Shown piece by piece: positions 1 to 8,812 of a stretch of DNA of 16,414 nt; the first letter of the stretch is position 1; each line of letters begins with the position of its first letter. A model generated the notes under the pieces. The model was given only the letters and a program-made list of their open reading frames with translations. It was not told where the DNA came from and did not search any database. The stretch is from UBA12478 sp964513275. Lineage in GTDB: Bacteria > Patescibacteriota > Patescibacteriia > UBA9934 > GWF2-40-263. The stretch covers positions 1-16,414 of the forward strand of contig CAZELN010000023.1 of NCBI GenBank assembly GCA_964513275.1, in the 5' to 3' direction. A program made the translations under genes and the position numbers.

Positions 1-1498
<1,498 letters not shown>

Positions 1499-1509
1499 CT
1501 AAGGACTTT

Positions 1510-1566
1510 TTCTTCAGCACTGCTGAAGAACATTGATTCTAGGTCGAGATCAATCTCGTATTGATC
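1510..1566 (+). other. Hairpins in 16S 3' trailer
   Basis: The stretch from 1499 to the terminator has no gene but holds two small inverted repeats. At 1510-1530 a perfect 9-bp stem (TTCTTCAGC with GCTGAAGAA) closes a 3-nt loop 12 nt after the 16S end. At 1548-1566 a 6-bp stem (GATCAA with TTGATC) closes a 7-nt loop; an alternative CGAGA/TCTCG stem overlaps it. They may be processing or anti-exonuclease structures in the precursor. That role is inference; the inverted repeats are visible. Confidence 0.5.
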
Positions 1567-1626
1567 ATCAGTTTGGCCTTTTGGCTAAGCACCCGGGATA
1601 AACATTGCAATCATAAAGAAGAGAAG

Positions 1627-1666
1627 AACAAAAAAACACTCAGGCAACGCCGAGTGTTTTTTTGTT
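1627..1666. terminator. Bidirectional terminator between 16S and thrC
   Basis: A 15-bp perfect inverted repeat (1627-1641 with 1652-1666) encloses GGC/GCC and a short loop. The stem carries seven A on one side and seven T on the other, so it works as an intrinsic terminator on both strands. It lies about 130 nt after the 16S end and 10 nt after the thrC stop (1676), serving two convergent transcripts. Confidence 0.9.
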
Positions 1667-1675
1667 TGTCTGTGG

Positions 1676-2956
1676 TTACTCCAACAGTACCTTTCGTAAT
1701 GCGTCTAATGTGGCTGGAATCTGTGTAGACTGTGTTGGTTTGTTCAGACATTGGACAAGAGACAAGGGAAGTTCAACTTCCAAAAATTTTGCTGGGTGCG
1801 CTGTCTCCAAAAAAATACCCTCGGAATTTGAATACTCATTCAGATAAGACTTGAGCGCAACGTAGCCAACCGCTCCGTGCGGATCGAGTTGATAGTGGTG
1901 CTCGCGCAAAACGGTTTCGATCGCTTTGCGTATTTCCCCATCACTCACACGAATCCCGACCACATCTTCACGCAGAGATTTGACAGAAGGGTACAGTTCA
2001 CAAAGACGGACAAAGTTGGAGGGATTCCCAACGTCCATGGCATTGGACATCGTTGCAACGGAAGGCCGAGGACGAAAAACGGCCGTCTCAAGATATTCTG
2101 GAATAACATCGTTGAGATTTGTCGCGGCGATAAACTTCCCAACAGGCAACCCCATGCGCTTGGCCATGAGTCCTGCGGTCAGGTTCCCAAAATTGCCGGA
2201 GGGCACAGAAAGTGCCACTGGAACATACTTTTGTCGATCGTGAAAAGTTTGTTCCATCTGAGCCACCGCCCAAAAATAATAAAACATCTGTGGAACGAGC
2301 CGTGCGATATTGATCGAGTTGGCACTGGTAAGCCACAACTGTTCACGTAATTCAAAATCGACAAAGGCTTCTTTCACAAGTCGCTGACAATCGTCAAACA
2401 CGCCATCAACTTCTACCGCGGTGACGTTCTCCCCAAGTGTCGTCATCTGCGCTTCCTGCAGTGTTGATATTCTGCCACGTGGATACAAGACAACGACACG
2501 AATTCCAGGAAGACGGAAGAACCCACTTGCCACAGCAGATCCTGTGTCCCCTGAGGTCGCAACCAAAATCGTCAACGCACGATCCTCCCCGTTCACAAAG
2601 TGATTCATGAGCCGAGCTGTGAATCTTGCCCCTACATCTTTAAACGCCAACGTAGGCCCGTGAAACAACTCCAGTACTTGGACGTTCCCCACGTGCTTGA
2701 GAGGAATATCAAAATTCAGCGTCTGCGTGACAATCTGTTGTAAGACCTCATCAGAGACAACCTCATGAAAAAATGTCCGAGCGACCGTGAAGCCTATTTC
2801 TTGCAGACTCAACTCGTGAAGACATTCAAAAAAATCTGCCGACCATTTGGGAATCGATTCTGGCATGTACAACCCACCGTCCGGAGCCAAACCAGATAAA
2901 ACCGCTGTCCGTGCGTCAACACGGTGGTCACGATTGTTCGTTGAGTAATAAAGCAT
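1676..2956 (-). CDS. thrC: Threonine synthase
   Basis: Converts O-phospho-L-homoserine to L-threonine plus phosphate, the last step of threonine synthesis; PLP-dependent, cytosolic. The 426-residue product matches the usual length of the E. coli-type enzyme (428). It opens with the family start MLYYSTN, then GLAPDGGLYMPE at about 22-33, the PLP-lysine motif HGPTLAFKD with K106, and the phosphate-binding motif ATSGDTGSA. I chose the ATG at 2956 because family members begin with M-x-Y-x-S-T; an ATG 21 nt upstream (2977) is less likely. The start overlaps the end of the kinase gene by 29 nt, so translation is probably coupled. No clear Shine-Dalgarno site is seen. It is last in the thr operon and is followed by the bidirectional terminator. 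Confidence 0.95.
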   Translation of the reverse strand: MLYYSTNNRDHRVDARTAVLSGLAPDGGLYMPESIPKWSADFFECLHELSLQEIGFTVARTFFHEVVSDEVLQQIVTQTLNFDIPLKHVGNVQVLELFHGPTLAFKDVGARFTARLMNHFVNGEDRALTILVATSGDTGSAVASGFFRLPGIRVVVLYPRGRISTLQEAQMTTLGENVTAVEVDGVFDDCQRLVKEAFVDFELREQLWLTSANSINIARLVPQMFYYFWAVAQMEQTFHDRQKYVPVALSVPSGNFGNLTAGLMAKRMGLPVGKFIAATNLNDVIPEYLETAVFRPRPSVATMSNAMDVGNPSNFVRLCELYPSVKSLREDVVGIRVSDGEIRKAIETVLREHHYQLDPHGAVGYVALKSYLNEYSNSEGIFLETAHPAKFLEVELPLSLVQCLNKPTQSTQIPATLDALRKVLLE

Positions 2957-3551
2957 ACAAGTCAACATCAGGATCATGACTTACCTCGTACGGGATCGTC
3001 ACATCTGCAAGTGCTTCATAACGAGTGCGGCGCCAAGAAAGCAATGTTGGATACAACCGACGCAATGTTAGGATATGATCTGTTTCTGTTTGAAATTCCC
3101 GATTCCCGATCTGACCCCAAATAAGAGGCTTCGGTTTTTGAAAAAACAGATTCAACATTTGGTTGAGCTGTGCTTCTCCTGCGTCCAAATAGACAACGGT
3201 AGTTTTCTGTTTGAGATCAACCAAAATCTCTGGGGAGAGGTACACAAGGCTTCCTGTGGTATCGATCACCACATGCGTGTGCTCCATCGCACACTCAAGA
3301 CACGTTCGTGTCGCCGCATACTCCTCGTGCAACGCAAGCGCTTGACGATCCTGATATCCTTCGTCGTACGGCATCCCAAGCCACGAAGAAAATGCATCCA
3401 TGTTGGGTAGAGCATCTTCTGGAAAGCGCTCGGCGAGCTGTTGTGTGATAAGCTCATCGCAACTGAACCGCGCGAAACCATGTTCTGCCTCCAGTCGTTT
3501 GGACCAGTACGACTTTCCAACATTAGACATCCCAATCAAGGAAAGCATCAT
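2928..3551 (-). CDS. Shikimate kinase-like P-loop kinase, candidate homoserine kinase
   Basis: A 207-residue P-loop kinase in the position of thrB, between asd and thrC. A Walker A motif GMSNVGKS is at 7-14, followed by SCDELI at 30-35 (the place of the shikimate kinase DxD region), VVIDTTGSL at 94-102, VVYLDAG at 119-125, a lid-like KPKPLIWG at 139-146, and RTRYEALAD near 175-183, resembling the C-terminal R-x-x-Y-x-x-x-A-D of shikimate kinases. The Gly-Gly-Gly triad that binds shikimate is replaced by TTG, which argues against shikimate as substrate. Since the operon supplies every other enzyme from aspartate to threonine, phosphorylation of homoserine is the obvious missing job. That assignment is inference from context; the kinase fold is well supported. 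It starts with an ATGA overlap on the asd stop (a second ATG is in frame 3 nt on) and has a weak GGGA upstream. Confidence 0.8.
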   Translation of the reverse strand: MMLSLIGMSNVGKSYWSKRLEAEHGFARFSCDELITQQLAERFPEDALPNMDAFSSWLGMPYDEGYQDRQALALHEEYAATRTCLECAMEHTHVVIDTTGSLVYLSPEILVDLKQKTTVVYLDAGEAQLNQMLNLFFQKPKPLIWGQIGNREFQTETDHILTLRRLYPTLLSWRRTRYEALADVTIPYEVSHDPDVDLYALLLNEQS

Positions 3552-4558
3552 ATCAGTCCCTGCTTCACCATAAGTTCCGCATTCAAGATTGCTCCCCCGG
3601 CTGCGCCACGGATAGTGTTATGGGTCATCAGGACAAACTTCCAATCAAGAAGCGTACATGATCGTAGTCTCCCAATCGAAGTGACCATACCTTTGTCTAG
3701 CAATCGATGGAGCCTTGGCTGCGGATAACATTCCTCATCAAAATAACGAATCGGAAACTCAGGCGCCATGGGGAGTCCAAACTCTTGAGGAACAGATCGA
3801 TACTTTCTCCACGCCTCAATGATCTCCTGTTGAGTGGCTGGACGTTTGAGCTTCACCGAGACGCACTCTGTATGTCCATCGATCACGGCCACACGATTGC
3901 AGTGCGCACTGATCTTGAGTGGAACATCCAAAATCTTGACAGGCTCTGTCTCCACTTTTTCCTCCNNNNNNNNNNACGGTACAACGTTATCGACGATGTC
4001 TAAACTCGAGACGCCTGGATAGCCCGCGCCCGAGAGCGCTTGCATGGTGGTGACCATTACCTGCTCTACACCAAACGCATCTACGAGAGGTTTAAGCGCC
4101 ACCACAAGACCGATGGTTGTGCAATTTGGATTGGTAACGATCATGCCGTTGCCATAGGCTTGCGTTTTCACTAGTTCGAGCGCCTCTGGATTCACATCCG
4201 GAACCAGAAGAGGAACGTCCGCGTCCATGCGATGATTTTTTGAATTCGAGACCACAACGTATCCCGCCTTCGCAAACGCCGTTTCAATCTCACCCGCAAC
4301 AGAAGAATCGAGACCTGAAAAAACAATTCGACAAGGCAGGGTGGGTTCACATGCGCTCACAACCATTTGAGCAAAATGCGAGTCAAGCGGGGAACCGGAA
4401 AACCAATTTGTCGCTTCCTGATAAGGCTTGCCAAAAGAGCGGTCACTGGCCGCAAGAGCCGTGATCTCAAACCACGGATGATGCTGTAATAGTTCAACAA
4501 ATTTTTGGCCGACCGATCCAGTCGCGCCGAGAATTCCAACAGGAATTTTTTTCTCCAT
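3548..4558 (-). CDS. asd: Aspartate-semialdehyde dehydrogenase
   Basis: Reduces aspartyl phosphate to aspartate semialdehyde with NADPH, the second step toward threonine, methionine and lysine. The roughly 336-residue product begins with the nucleotide-binding GILGATGSVGQ (8-18), has the catalytic cysteine in NPNCTT (C146), the motif LSGAGYPG (about 175-182) and the catalytic-base region VIDGHTE (H229). The GAGYPG and DNVVP...EEKVETE motifs match the archaeal/fungal-type family rather than E. coli Asd. Ten N (3966-3975) fall between NVVP and EEKVE; they leave four undefined codons and keep the frame, so I read one intact gene. It starts one base after the thrA stop, and its TGA overlaps the kinase start. 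Confidence 0.93.
   Translation of the reverse strand: MEKKIPVGILGATGSVGQKFVELLQHHPWFEITALAASDRSFGKPYQEATNWFSGSPLDSHFAQMVVSACEPTLPCRIVFSGLDSSVAGEIETAFAKAGYVVVSNSKNHRMDADVPLLVPDVNPEALELVKTQAYGNGMIVTNPNCTTIGLVVALKPLVDAFGVEQVMVTTMQALSGAGYPGVSSLDIVDNVVPXXXXEEKVETEPVKILDVPLKISAHCNRVAVIDGHTECVSVKLKRPATQQEIIEAWRKYRSVPQEFGLPMAPEFPIRYFDEECYPQPRLHRLLDKGMVTSIGRLRSCTLLDWKFVLMTHNTIRGAAGGAILNAELMVKQGLI
3966..3975. other. Assembly gap (10 N) inside asd
   Basis: Ten undefined bases. On the coding strand they leave the frame open between NVVP and EEKVE. Relatives of this family usually have about four residues here, so the gap estimate is probably close to exact. Confidence 0.95.
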
Positions 4559-4559
4559 A

Positions 4560-6968
4560 TTATTTCAAACAAGAAAGAAGATCATGTAACACACCAGCCG
4601 CCGTCACTTCCGCCCCAGCACCTGAACCTTGAATCACGAGCGGCCGATCGAAATACCGTTTCGTTCGTATCGCAACCAGATTATCAGATCCCGAAAGCCC
4701 AAAACAAGGATGATGGCAATCAACGGACTCAAGCTTCACACTCATCGCTCCGCCGCTCACACGTGCCACATATCGAAGTCGGTTTCCTGATGCCTGGGCG
4801 ACTCGCAGACGCTCGAGAAACTCAGGCTCATGATCTTGCAAGCGCTCAAGAAACTCCTCCGGAGTTTTGAGATCACGACAAGGTTCCGGAGTCAGGTTCT
4901 GGACACACACGTCTTCCCGTTCCCCTTTCAGGCCGACCGCACGCGCGAGAATAAGAAGCTTGCGCGCGACATCAAGTCCTGAAAGATCATCTCGTGGATC
5001 CGGTTCCGTGTAGCCTTTCTCTCGTGCCTCTCGCACCAGATCCGCAAAAGATGTGGTGCCATCGTACGTGTTAAACAAATAGGACAATGTCCCTGAGAGC
5101 ACGCCTTGAATCTCAAGAACCTCATCGCCCGTTTCGATCAACGACCGAATCGTTGAAAGCACAGGCAATCCAGCTCCAACGTTCGTCTCATAGCGAAACA
5201 GATTCGCGTGAACAGAATTCGCTACGCGGTCATAAAATGCCTGAGAATCGCTTGCCAATTTTTTGTTTGCGGTAACGACACAGACACCTGCCGCGAGCAA
5301 TCGTTCATACCATGCTCCTGTCTCTTCGCTGGCCGTGCAGTCTACAAATAGTTTCTTGTGAGTTGGATCTGAGAGGATCCATTGAACAAATCGGTCCAGC
5401 CAAGCCGCCTCGCCCTGAACAAGCGCGTTGTTCCAGTCGCCTAAATCTATCCCAGAGTTGACCAACATGAACCGAGAATTCATCAGACCACACACACGAA
5501 TGTCTTCTCGCTGAAGCTCATGGAGTTGTCTGAGCAAGGTCGAACCAATCAAACCTGTTCCTACGAGGTAGACAGATGCTCCGCTCACCTCTTTAAAAAA
5601 TGCATCGTGAATCGCCTGAATCCCCAGAGCGACCTGATCTTGTTTCACGACAATCGAAATATTACGCTCCGAGGATCCCTGGGCGATGGCAACAACATTC
5701 ACGCCGCTTTTTCCAAGCGCGCCAAAAATTTTCCCACCGATCCCGGGGACATGGCGCATGTGCTCTCCGGTCACGGCAATCACAGACAAATCCTCCACGA
5801 CACTCACGTCGTCAATGTGCCGCTGCAACATTTGCAAAGCGAACTCTTCCTTCATGGCACTCACCGCGCGCTCACATTCAAGGGGATCAATAACGGCACA
5901 GATCGAATGCTCCGAGGAGCCTTGGGTAATCATCGTAATGTTGATGTTCGCTCTGGCAAGCGCTTGAAACATGCGTCCAGCAATGCCTGTGATCCCAATC
6001 ATGCCAGGACCTGACACGCGCAAAAGCGTCACGTCCTTGATACAGGAAATCCCCTTTACCGGACCGTTAGCTGTTGAGGTGGCACGAATACGTGTGCCTG
6101 GATATTCTGGGTTGAACGTATTCTTGATCACGATCGGAATGTTGAGCTCTCGCGCAGGTTGCATCGTTGGCGGATAAATGACTTTTGCACCAAAATGGCT
6201 CATCTCCATCGCTTCCTCGTACGTCATTTCGCCAATGGGAATCGTGCCTTTCACCAACCGAGGATCTGCGCTCAGCACACCATCCACGTCTGTCCAGATC
6301 TGAATCTCGTCGGCACCTAGTGCTGCGCCAAAAAGCGAAGCCGTATAATCAGAACCTCCGCGACCCAACGTGGTTGTTTCCCCTTTGTCTGTGGAACCGA
6401 TGAATCCCGTAACCACATACACCGACGTATGACTGTTTACATGATGGCGAATGTTCTCACATGTCTCTTCCATGTTCACGCGAGCATTGCCGAACTGATC
6501 ATTTGTCTTCACGACCGAGCGTGTATCCAGCATGCTCGTCTCTGGTGAGAGCGTACGGAAAGCCTCACACACAAGAAATGTTGAGAGTCTCTCCCCAACG
6601 CTCATGACCAGATCGCGTGAGCGCACCGTGCATTCTTGAATCAAGAAGATCCCTCGTAAAATTTCGCTCAAAGATTGAAACGATGACTCAAGATACTCTT
6701 GGACACTCGGAATCGTGCGCGCAGAAAAAAGTTCAGAGGCACAGGTGAAATAACGATCGCGAATCGTCGCAAAAACTTCTCGATACGATGCATCGCCCGC
6801 TTGAGCCAGTCGACACATTTCAATCAACGTATCTGTCACCCCTCCCATGGCTGAGCAGACCACAATGATTTTCGCATCACGCTCACGCTCGTGATGAATA
6901 ATTTTCACAACACTTTTTATCCGCTCTGCTGTTCCCAAAGACGTTCCTCCAAATTTCATGATGATCAT
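4560..6968 (-). CDS. thrA: Bifunctional aspartokinase / homoserine dehydrogenase
   Basis: Catalyses the first (aspartate to aspartyl phosphate) and third (aspartate semialdehyde to homoserine) steps of threonine synthesis in one 802-residue protein, close to E. coli ThrA (820). The kinase domain begins MIIMKFGGTS and includes GRGGSDYTA near 202-210. Two ACT domains follow (about 316-385 and 394-458), each with a G-S-S-E ligand-type motif, suggesting feedback control by an amino acid. The dehydrogenase part starts near 463 with the nucleotide-binding GTGLIG (470-475), then GVLSGTLSYLFN and GYTEPDPRDDLSGLDVARK, holding the probable catalytic D666 and K670. I prefer the ATG at 6968; a TTG two codons upstream and an ATG three codons downstream are alternatives. 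No Shine-Dalgarno site is visible. It is first in the thr operon; the inverted repeat at 6987-7016 lies just upstream. Confidence 0.95.
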   Translation of the reverse strand: MIIMKFGGTSLGTAERIKSVVKIIHHERERDAKIIVVCSAMGGVTDTLIEMCRLAQAGDASYREVFATIRDRYFTCASELFSARTIPSVQEYLESSFQSLSEILRGIFLIQECTVRSRDLVMSVGERLSTFLVCEAFRTLSPETSMLDTRSVVKTNDQFGNARVNMEETCENIRHHVNSHTSVYVVTGFIGSTDKGETTTLGRGGSDYTASLFGAALGADEIQIWTDVDGVLSADPRLVKGTIPIGEMTYEEAMEMSHFGAKVIYPPTMQPARELNIPIVIKNTFNPEYPGTRIRATSTANGPVKGISCIKDVTLLRVSGPGMIGITGIAGRMFQALARANINITMITQGSSEHSICAVIDPLECERAVSAMKEEFALQMLQRHIDDVSVVEDLSVIAVTGEHMRHVPGIGGKIFGALGKSGVNVVAIAQGSSERNISIVVKQDQVALGIQAIHDAFFKEVSGASVYLVGTGLIGSTLLRQLHELQREDIRVCGLMNSRFMLVNSGIDLGDWNNALVQGEAAWLDRFVQWILSDPTHKKLFVDCTASEETGAWYERLLAAGVCVVTANKKLASDSQAFYDRVANSVHANLFRYETNVGAGLPVLSTIRSLIETGDEVLEIQGVLSGTLSYLFNTYDGTTSFADLVREAREKGYTEPDPRDDLSGLDVARKLLILARAVGLKGEREDVCVQNLTPEPCRDLKTPEEFLERLQDHEPEFLERLRVAQASGNRLRYVARVSGGAMSVKLESVDCHHPCFGLSGSDNLVAIRTKRYFDRPLVIQGSGAGAEVTAAGVLHDLLSCLK

Positions 6969-6986
6969 ACACAAGTAAGTATTACG

Positions 6987-7016
6987 GAAATACAGTCACC
7001 GAGGTGACTGTATTTC
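6987..7016 (-). promoter_or_regulatory. 14-bp inverted repeat between tRNA-Phe and thrA
   Basis: A perfect 14-bp inverted repeat (6987-7000 with 7003-7016) abuts the encoded CCA end of tRNA-Phe and ends 18 nt before the thrA ATG. In RNA it would form a 13-14 bp hairpin with a tight loop. It has no proper T-run after it on the thrA strand (the next bases are CGTAATACTT), so it is a poor intrinsic terminator. It could be a palindromic operator, a tRNA 3'-processing or protection hairpin, or a partial terminator/attenuator limiting tRNA read-through into the thr operon. The structure is certain; its role is open. Confidence 0.7.
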
Positions 7017-7091
<75 letters not shown>

Positions 7092-7093
7092 CT

Positions 7094-7121
7094 GGCTTCG
7101 CCAGCCGAAGCTTTAGCGAAG
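7094..7121. repeat. Inverted-repeat spacer between the two tRNA genes
   Basis: The 32-nt spacer is nearly all inverted repeat. GCTTCG (7095-7100) can pair with CGAAGC (7106-7111), and CTTCGC (7096-7101) can pair with GCGAAG (7116-7121); the two hairpins exclude each other because they share an arm. It may be a tRNA processing element or one copy of a short dispersed repeat. Only one copy is visible in this window. Confidence 0.5.
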
Positions 7122-7123
7122 GA

Positions 7124-7200
7124 TGGTGGGCGTGGATGGACTCGAACCATCGACCTTTACATTATCAGTGTAACGCTCTAACCACCTGAGCTACACGCCC
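7124..7200 (-). tRNA. tRNA-Ile (anticodon GAT)
   Basis: A 77-nt cloverleaf: acceptor GGGCGTG/CACGCCC, D arm GCTC/GAGC, anticodon stem TTACA/TGTAA with loop CTGATAA (anticodon GAT), T arm GATGG/CCATC with loop TTCGAGT, discriminator A and an encoded CCA. It is the first gene of the tRNA pair, 14 nt downstream of the -10 box. Confidence 0.97.
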
Positions 7201-7214
7201 ATAAATGCTGGCTA

Positions 7215-7243
7215 AATATAGCAAACCTCTTGAGGCTTGGCAA
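7215..7243 (-). promoter_or_regulatory. Promoter of the tRNA-Ile/tRNA-Phe unit
   Basis: A -35 box TTGCCA (7238-7243) and a -10 box TATATT (7215-7220), separated by exactly 17 nt, on the strand of the tRNA genes. The predicted start lies about 7 nt before the mature tRNA-Ile. The -35 box touches the terminator of the pilus operon. If the 6987-7016 hairpin does not stop transcription, this promoter also feeds the thr operon. Confidence 0.75.
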
Positions 7244-7244
7244 G

Positions 7245-7274
7245 AAAAAATCGCCCCTTATTTAGGAGCGATTT
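7245..7274 (-). terminator. Intrinsic terminator of the pilus operon
   Basis: A 10-bp stem with one G-T wobble (7265-7274 with 7248-7257), a 7-nt loop and a run of six or more T on the - strand. It lies 10 nt downstream of the pilin stop codon and directly upstream of the tRNA promoter. Confidence 0.88.
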
Positions 7275-7284
7275 CTTTCTTCTT

Positions 7285-7806
7285 TTATCGTGCCGCTTCG
7301 ATCTCCGTTGTATCCTCACTTTCACAGGCACGGATGCGTATCACACCGCTGGTTTCACGCTCAAGTGTATATCCTGTTCCTTCCTCACCGCTGGTGCTCC
7401 CGTCATCCCATGTCACAGCGCCTGCTGGACTTATTGGTACGTCTTCCAAATACGTATCCACAAGTCCTGCCAGGTTGACACACGTTGTGTCTCCAGTCAC
7501 CGCCGTGTCACAGTTGGTGTTGTTATCATCACAGCCCGTGGCCATGGAACCGTCCACAATCATGTACACCGAACCAGCCGTTGTAGCCGCAATCGCCGCG
7601 ACATAGTCGCCGTCATTATCCACTTGATTCAATTTTACCGCAGAAAGAATTTCTTGAACGTCATTTTGACGAACCGCGTCACGCGCCTGTTCGAATCGAG
7701 TAGCTGGATCCAAGGCAACGAAGACCACTCCTACCAAAATCCCGATAATAGCAATGACGACCAAAAGTTCAATGAGGGTAAAGCCTTGCTGTTGTCTGAG
7801 TGACAT
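7285..7806 (-). CDS. pilA: Type IV pilin, probable major pilin
   Basis: A 173-residue prepilin. An 8-residue leader (MSLRQQQG) ends in Gly before F9, and Glu at mature position +5 (E13) lies in FTLIELLVV, the textbook class III signal recognised by prepilin peptidase. A hydrophobic helix runs to about residue 31, followed by a beta-rich globular domain with four cysteines (C92, C99, C109, C161) that could form two disulfides. The VPISPAG and GYTLERE segments resemble pilins of related candidate-phylum bacteria. It is the last gene of the operon, 9 nt after pilM, with no Shine-Dalgarno site. Its size suggests the major subunit, but a minor pseudopilin is possible. A GspG-like role in a secretion system is less likely given PilM and the minor set. 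Confidence 0.85.
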   Translation of the reverse strand: MSLRQQQGFTLIELLVVIAIIGILVGVVFVALDPATRFEQARDAVRQNDVQEILSAVKLNQVDNDGDYVAAIAATTAGSVYMIVDGSMATGCDDNNTNCDTAVTGDTTCVNLAGLVDTYLEDVPISPAGAVTWDDGSTSGEEGTGYTLERETSGVIRIRACESEDTTEIEAAR

Positions 7807-7815
7807 AGGAATTAA

Positions 7816-8811
7816 TTACGATCGTAAAAAATTATGTTGGTATGTGTATCTCCAGGGTTTGGCTGCTCGTAATGCCGCCCCAATCGCAGATCCAAACCTG
7901 TTCACGTCCTGTGCCTTGACCCCAGGAATCGCTACAACCTCGGCAATGCCTTGAGGATGGATTTCCGCCTGATGCACCGCACGAATTTTTTGAACGAGTT
8001 GTGCATCGGCTGCTTCAACACCTGCCAGCAAAAACGCCTGAATCGTAAACTGTTTGCATGTAAAGAATACCATGGTTTCACGAATCGTCTCAATAATACT
8101 GTTCACAACATCCGATGAAAGAAGTCTGGATCCGCGTGAGACTTCCATACGATGATGATGCGGAATGGTTCGAGAAAATAAGTTAGAACCACCCAAGCCG
8201 TAGAAAGAAACCGTGGTCCACGAATGACCAACATCCACAATAACAACCACGGCGGTGTGACCAGCGTCTTGGAGACGCTTGTTTCCAAAACACTGAAACA
8301 GTCTAAAAAGCGCTTTTGTGTTTGCCTCAAACGCCAGCGGTCGAAGCAGAGGCATTGCCACGACATCCTCTAGGGCTTTCAAAATTCGTTCCTCCACCGC
8401 ATACACGGTTGTTCGAATACCTCCTTGCTCTTTACGCCCTTGAGAAACATCTACTCGAGCCTGCGAAAATGGAATAGGGATATCACGTTGCGCCTGCGTC
8501 TTTGCACGAATCATGGCGCCAGAATCCTTCACGGAATCTTCTGTAAGAAAGCTGCTTGAAAAGACTCTTGATTCAGGAACGAGCACTGTGGTGTGGTAAC
8601 CGGCACCATGTAAATTCAGGGTATTCAACCGATCTGCCAGTATGTGTTTCAGTTGATCCACCTGTTCTATTTTGTCGTCCACTACTAACCCTTCCTTCAA
8701 CACGACTTCCTCAAGATGCACCACACGACCAAAAAACCCAACCTTCGCGAGGCGGATATGATGATCGGACAAGTCAATGCCAATGCCACTCAAATATCGA
8801 TCTAAAAACAT
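7816..8811 (-). CDS. pilM: Type IV pilus assembly protein PilM
   Basis: A 331-residue actin-like ATPase of the PilM/FtsA superfamily. In known systems PilM is cytoplasmic, binds the N-terminus of PilN and links the inner-membrane alignment complex to the motor. The phosphate-1 loop GIDLSDHHIRLAKV lies at about 10-23, a phosphate-2 type segment VIVDVGHSWTTVSFYG follows mid-protein, and SAIGAALRA near the C-terminus fits the adenosine motif. I chose the ATG at 8811 because GGGAGG sits 9 nt upstream; a TTG at 8820 would leave no spacing. It starts 1 nt after the stop of the PilX-like gene. No pilN or pilO follows; the pilin is next. Confidence 0.88.
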   Translation of the reverse strand: MFLDRYLSGIGIDLSDHHIRLAKVGFFGRVVHLEEVVLKEGLVVDDKIEQVDQLKHILADRLNTLNLHGAGYHTTVLVPESRVFSSSFLTEDSVKDSGAMIRAKTQAQRDIPIPFSQARVDVSQGRKEQGGIRTTVYAVEERILKALEDVVAMPLLRPLAFEANTKALFRLFQCFGNKRLQDAGHTAVVVIVDVGHSWTTVSFYGLGGSNLFSRTIPHHHRMEVSRGSRLLSSDVVNSIIETIRETMVFFTCKQFTIQAFLLAGVEAADAQLVQKIRAVHQAEIHPQGIAEVVAIPGVKAQDVNRFGSAIGAALRAAKPWRYTYQHNFLRS

Positions 8812-8812
8812 A

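Noticed and set aside
1569..1590. GGCCTTTTGGCTAAG in the 16S trailer is identical to the 5' region of eukaryotic U2 snRNA.
   Set aside because: A 15-nt match in a short hairpin-forming spacer with no other U2 features; most likely coincidence.
1877..2350. A 157-codon + strand open frame opposite thrC.
   Set aside because: Shadow of a conserved enzyme gene; the composition is explained by the thrC codons.
3548..3553. TGA read as glycine (genetic code of Gracilibacteria/Absconditabacteria).
   Set aside because: Several genes end in TGA exactly where the conserved protein ends and the next gene begins.
5520..6014. A 164-codon + strand open frame opposite thrA.
   Set aside because: It is antisense to the conserved ACT region of thrA and has no start signal or domain.
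7237..7803. A 188-codon + strand open frame opposite the pilin gene.
   Set aside because: The opposite strand encodes an obvious pilin with class III signal; the antisense product has no recognisable domain and runs through the terminator.
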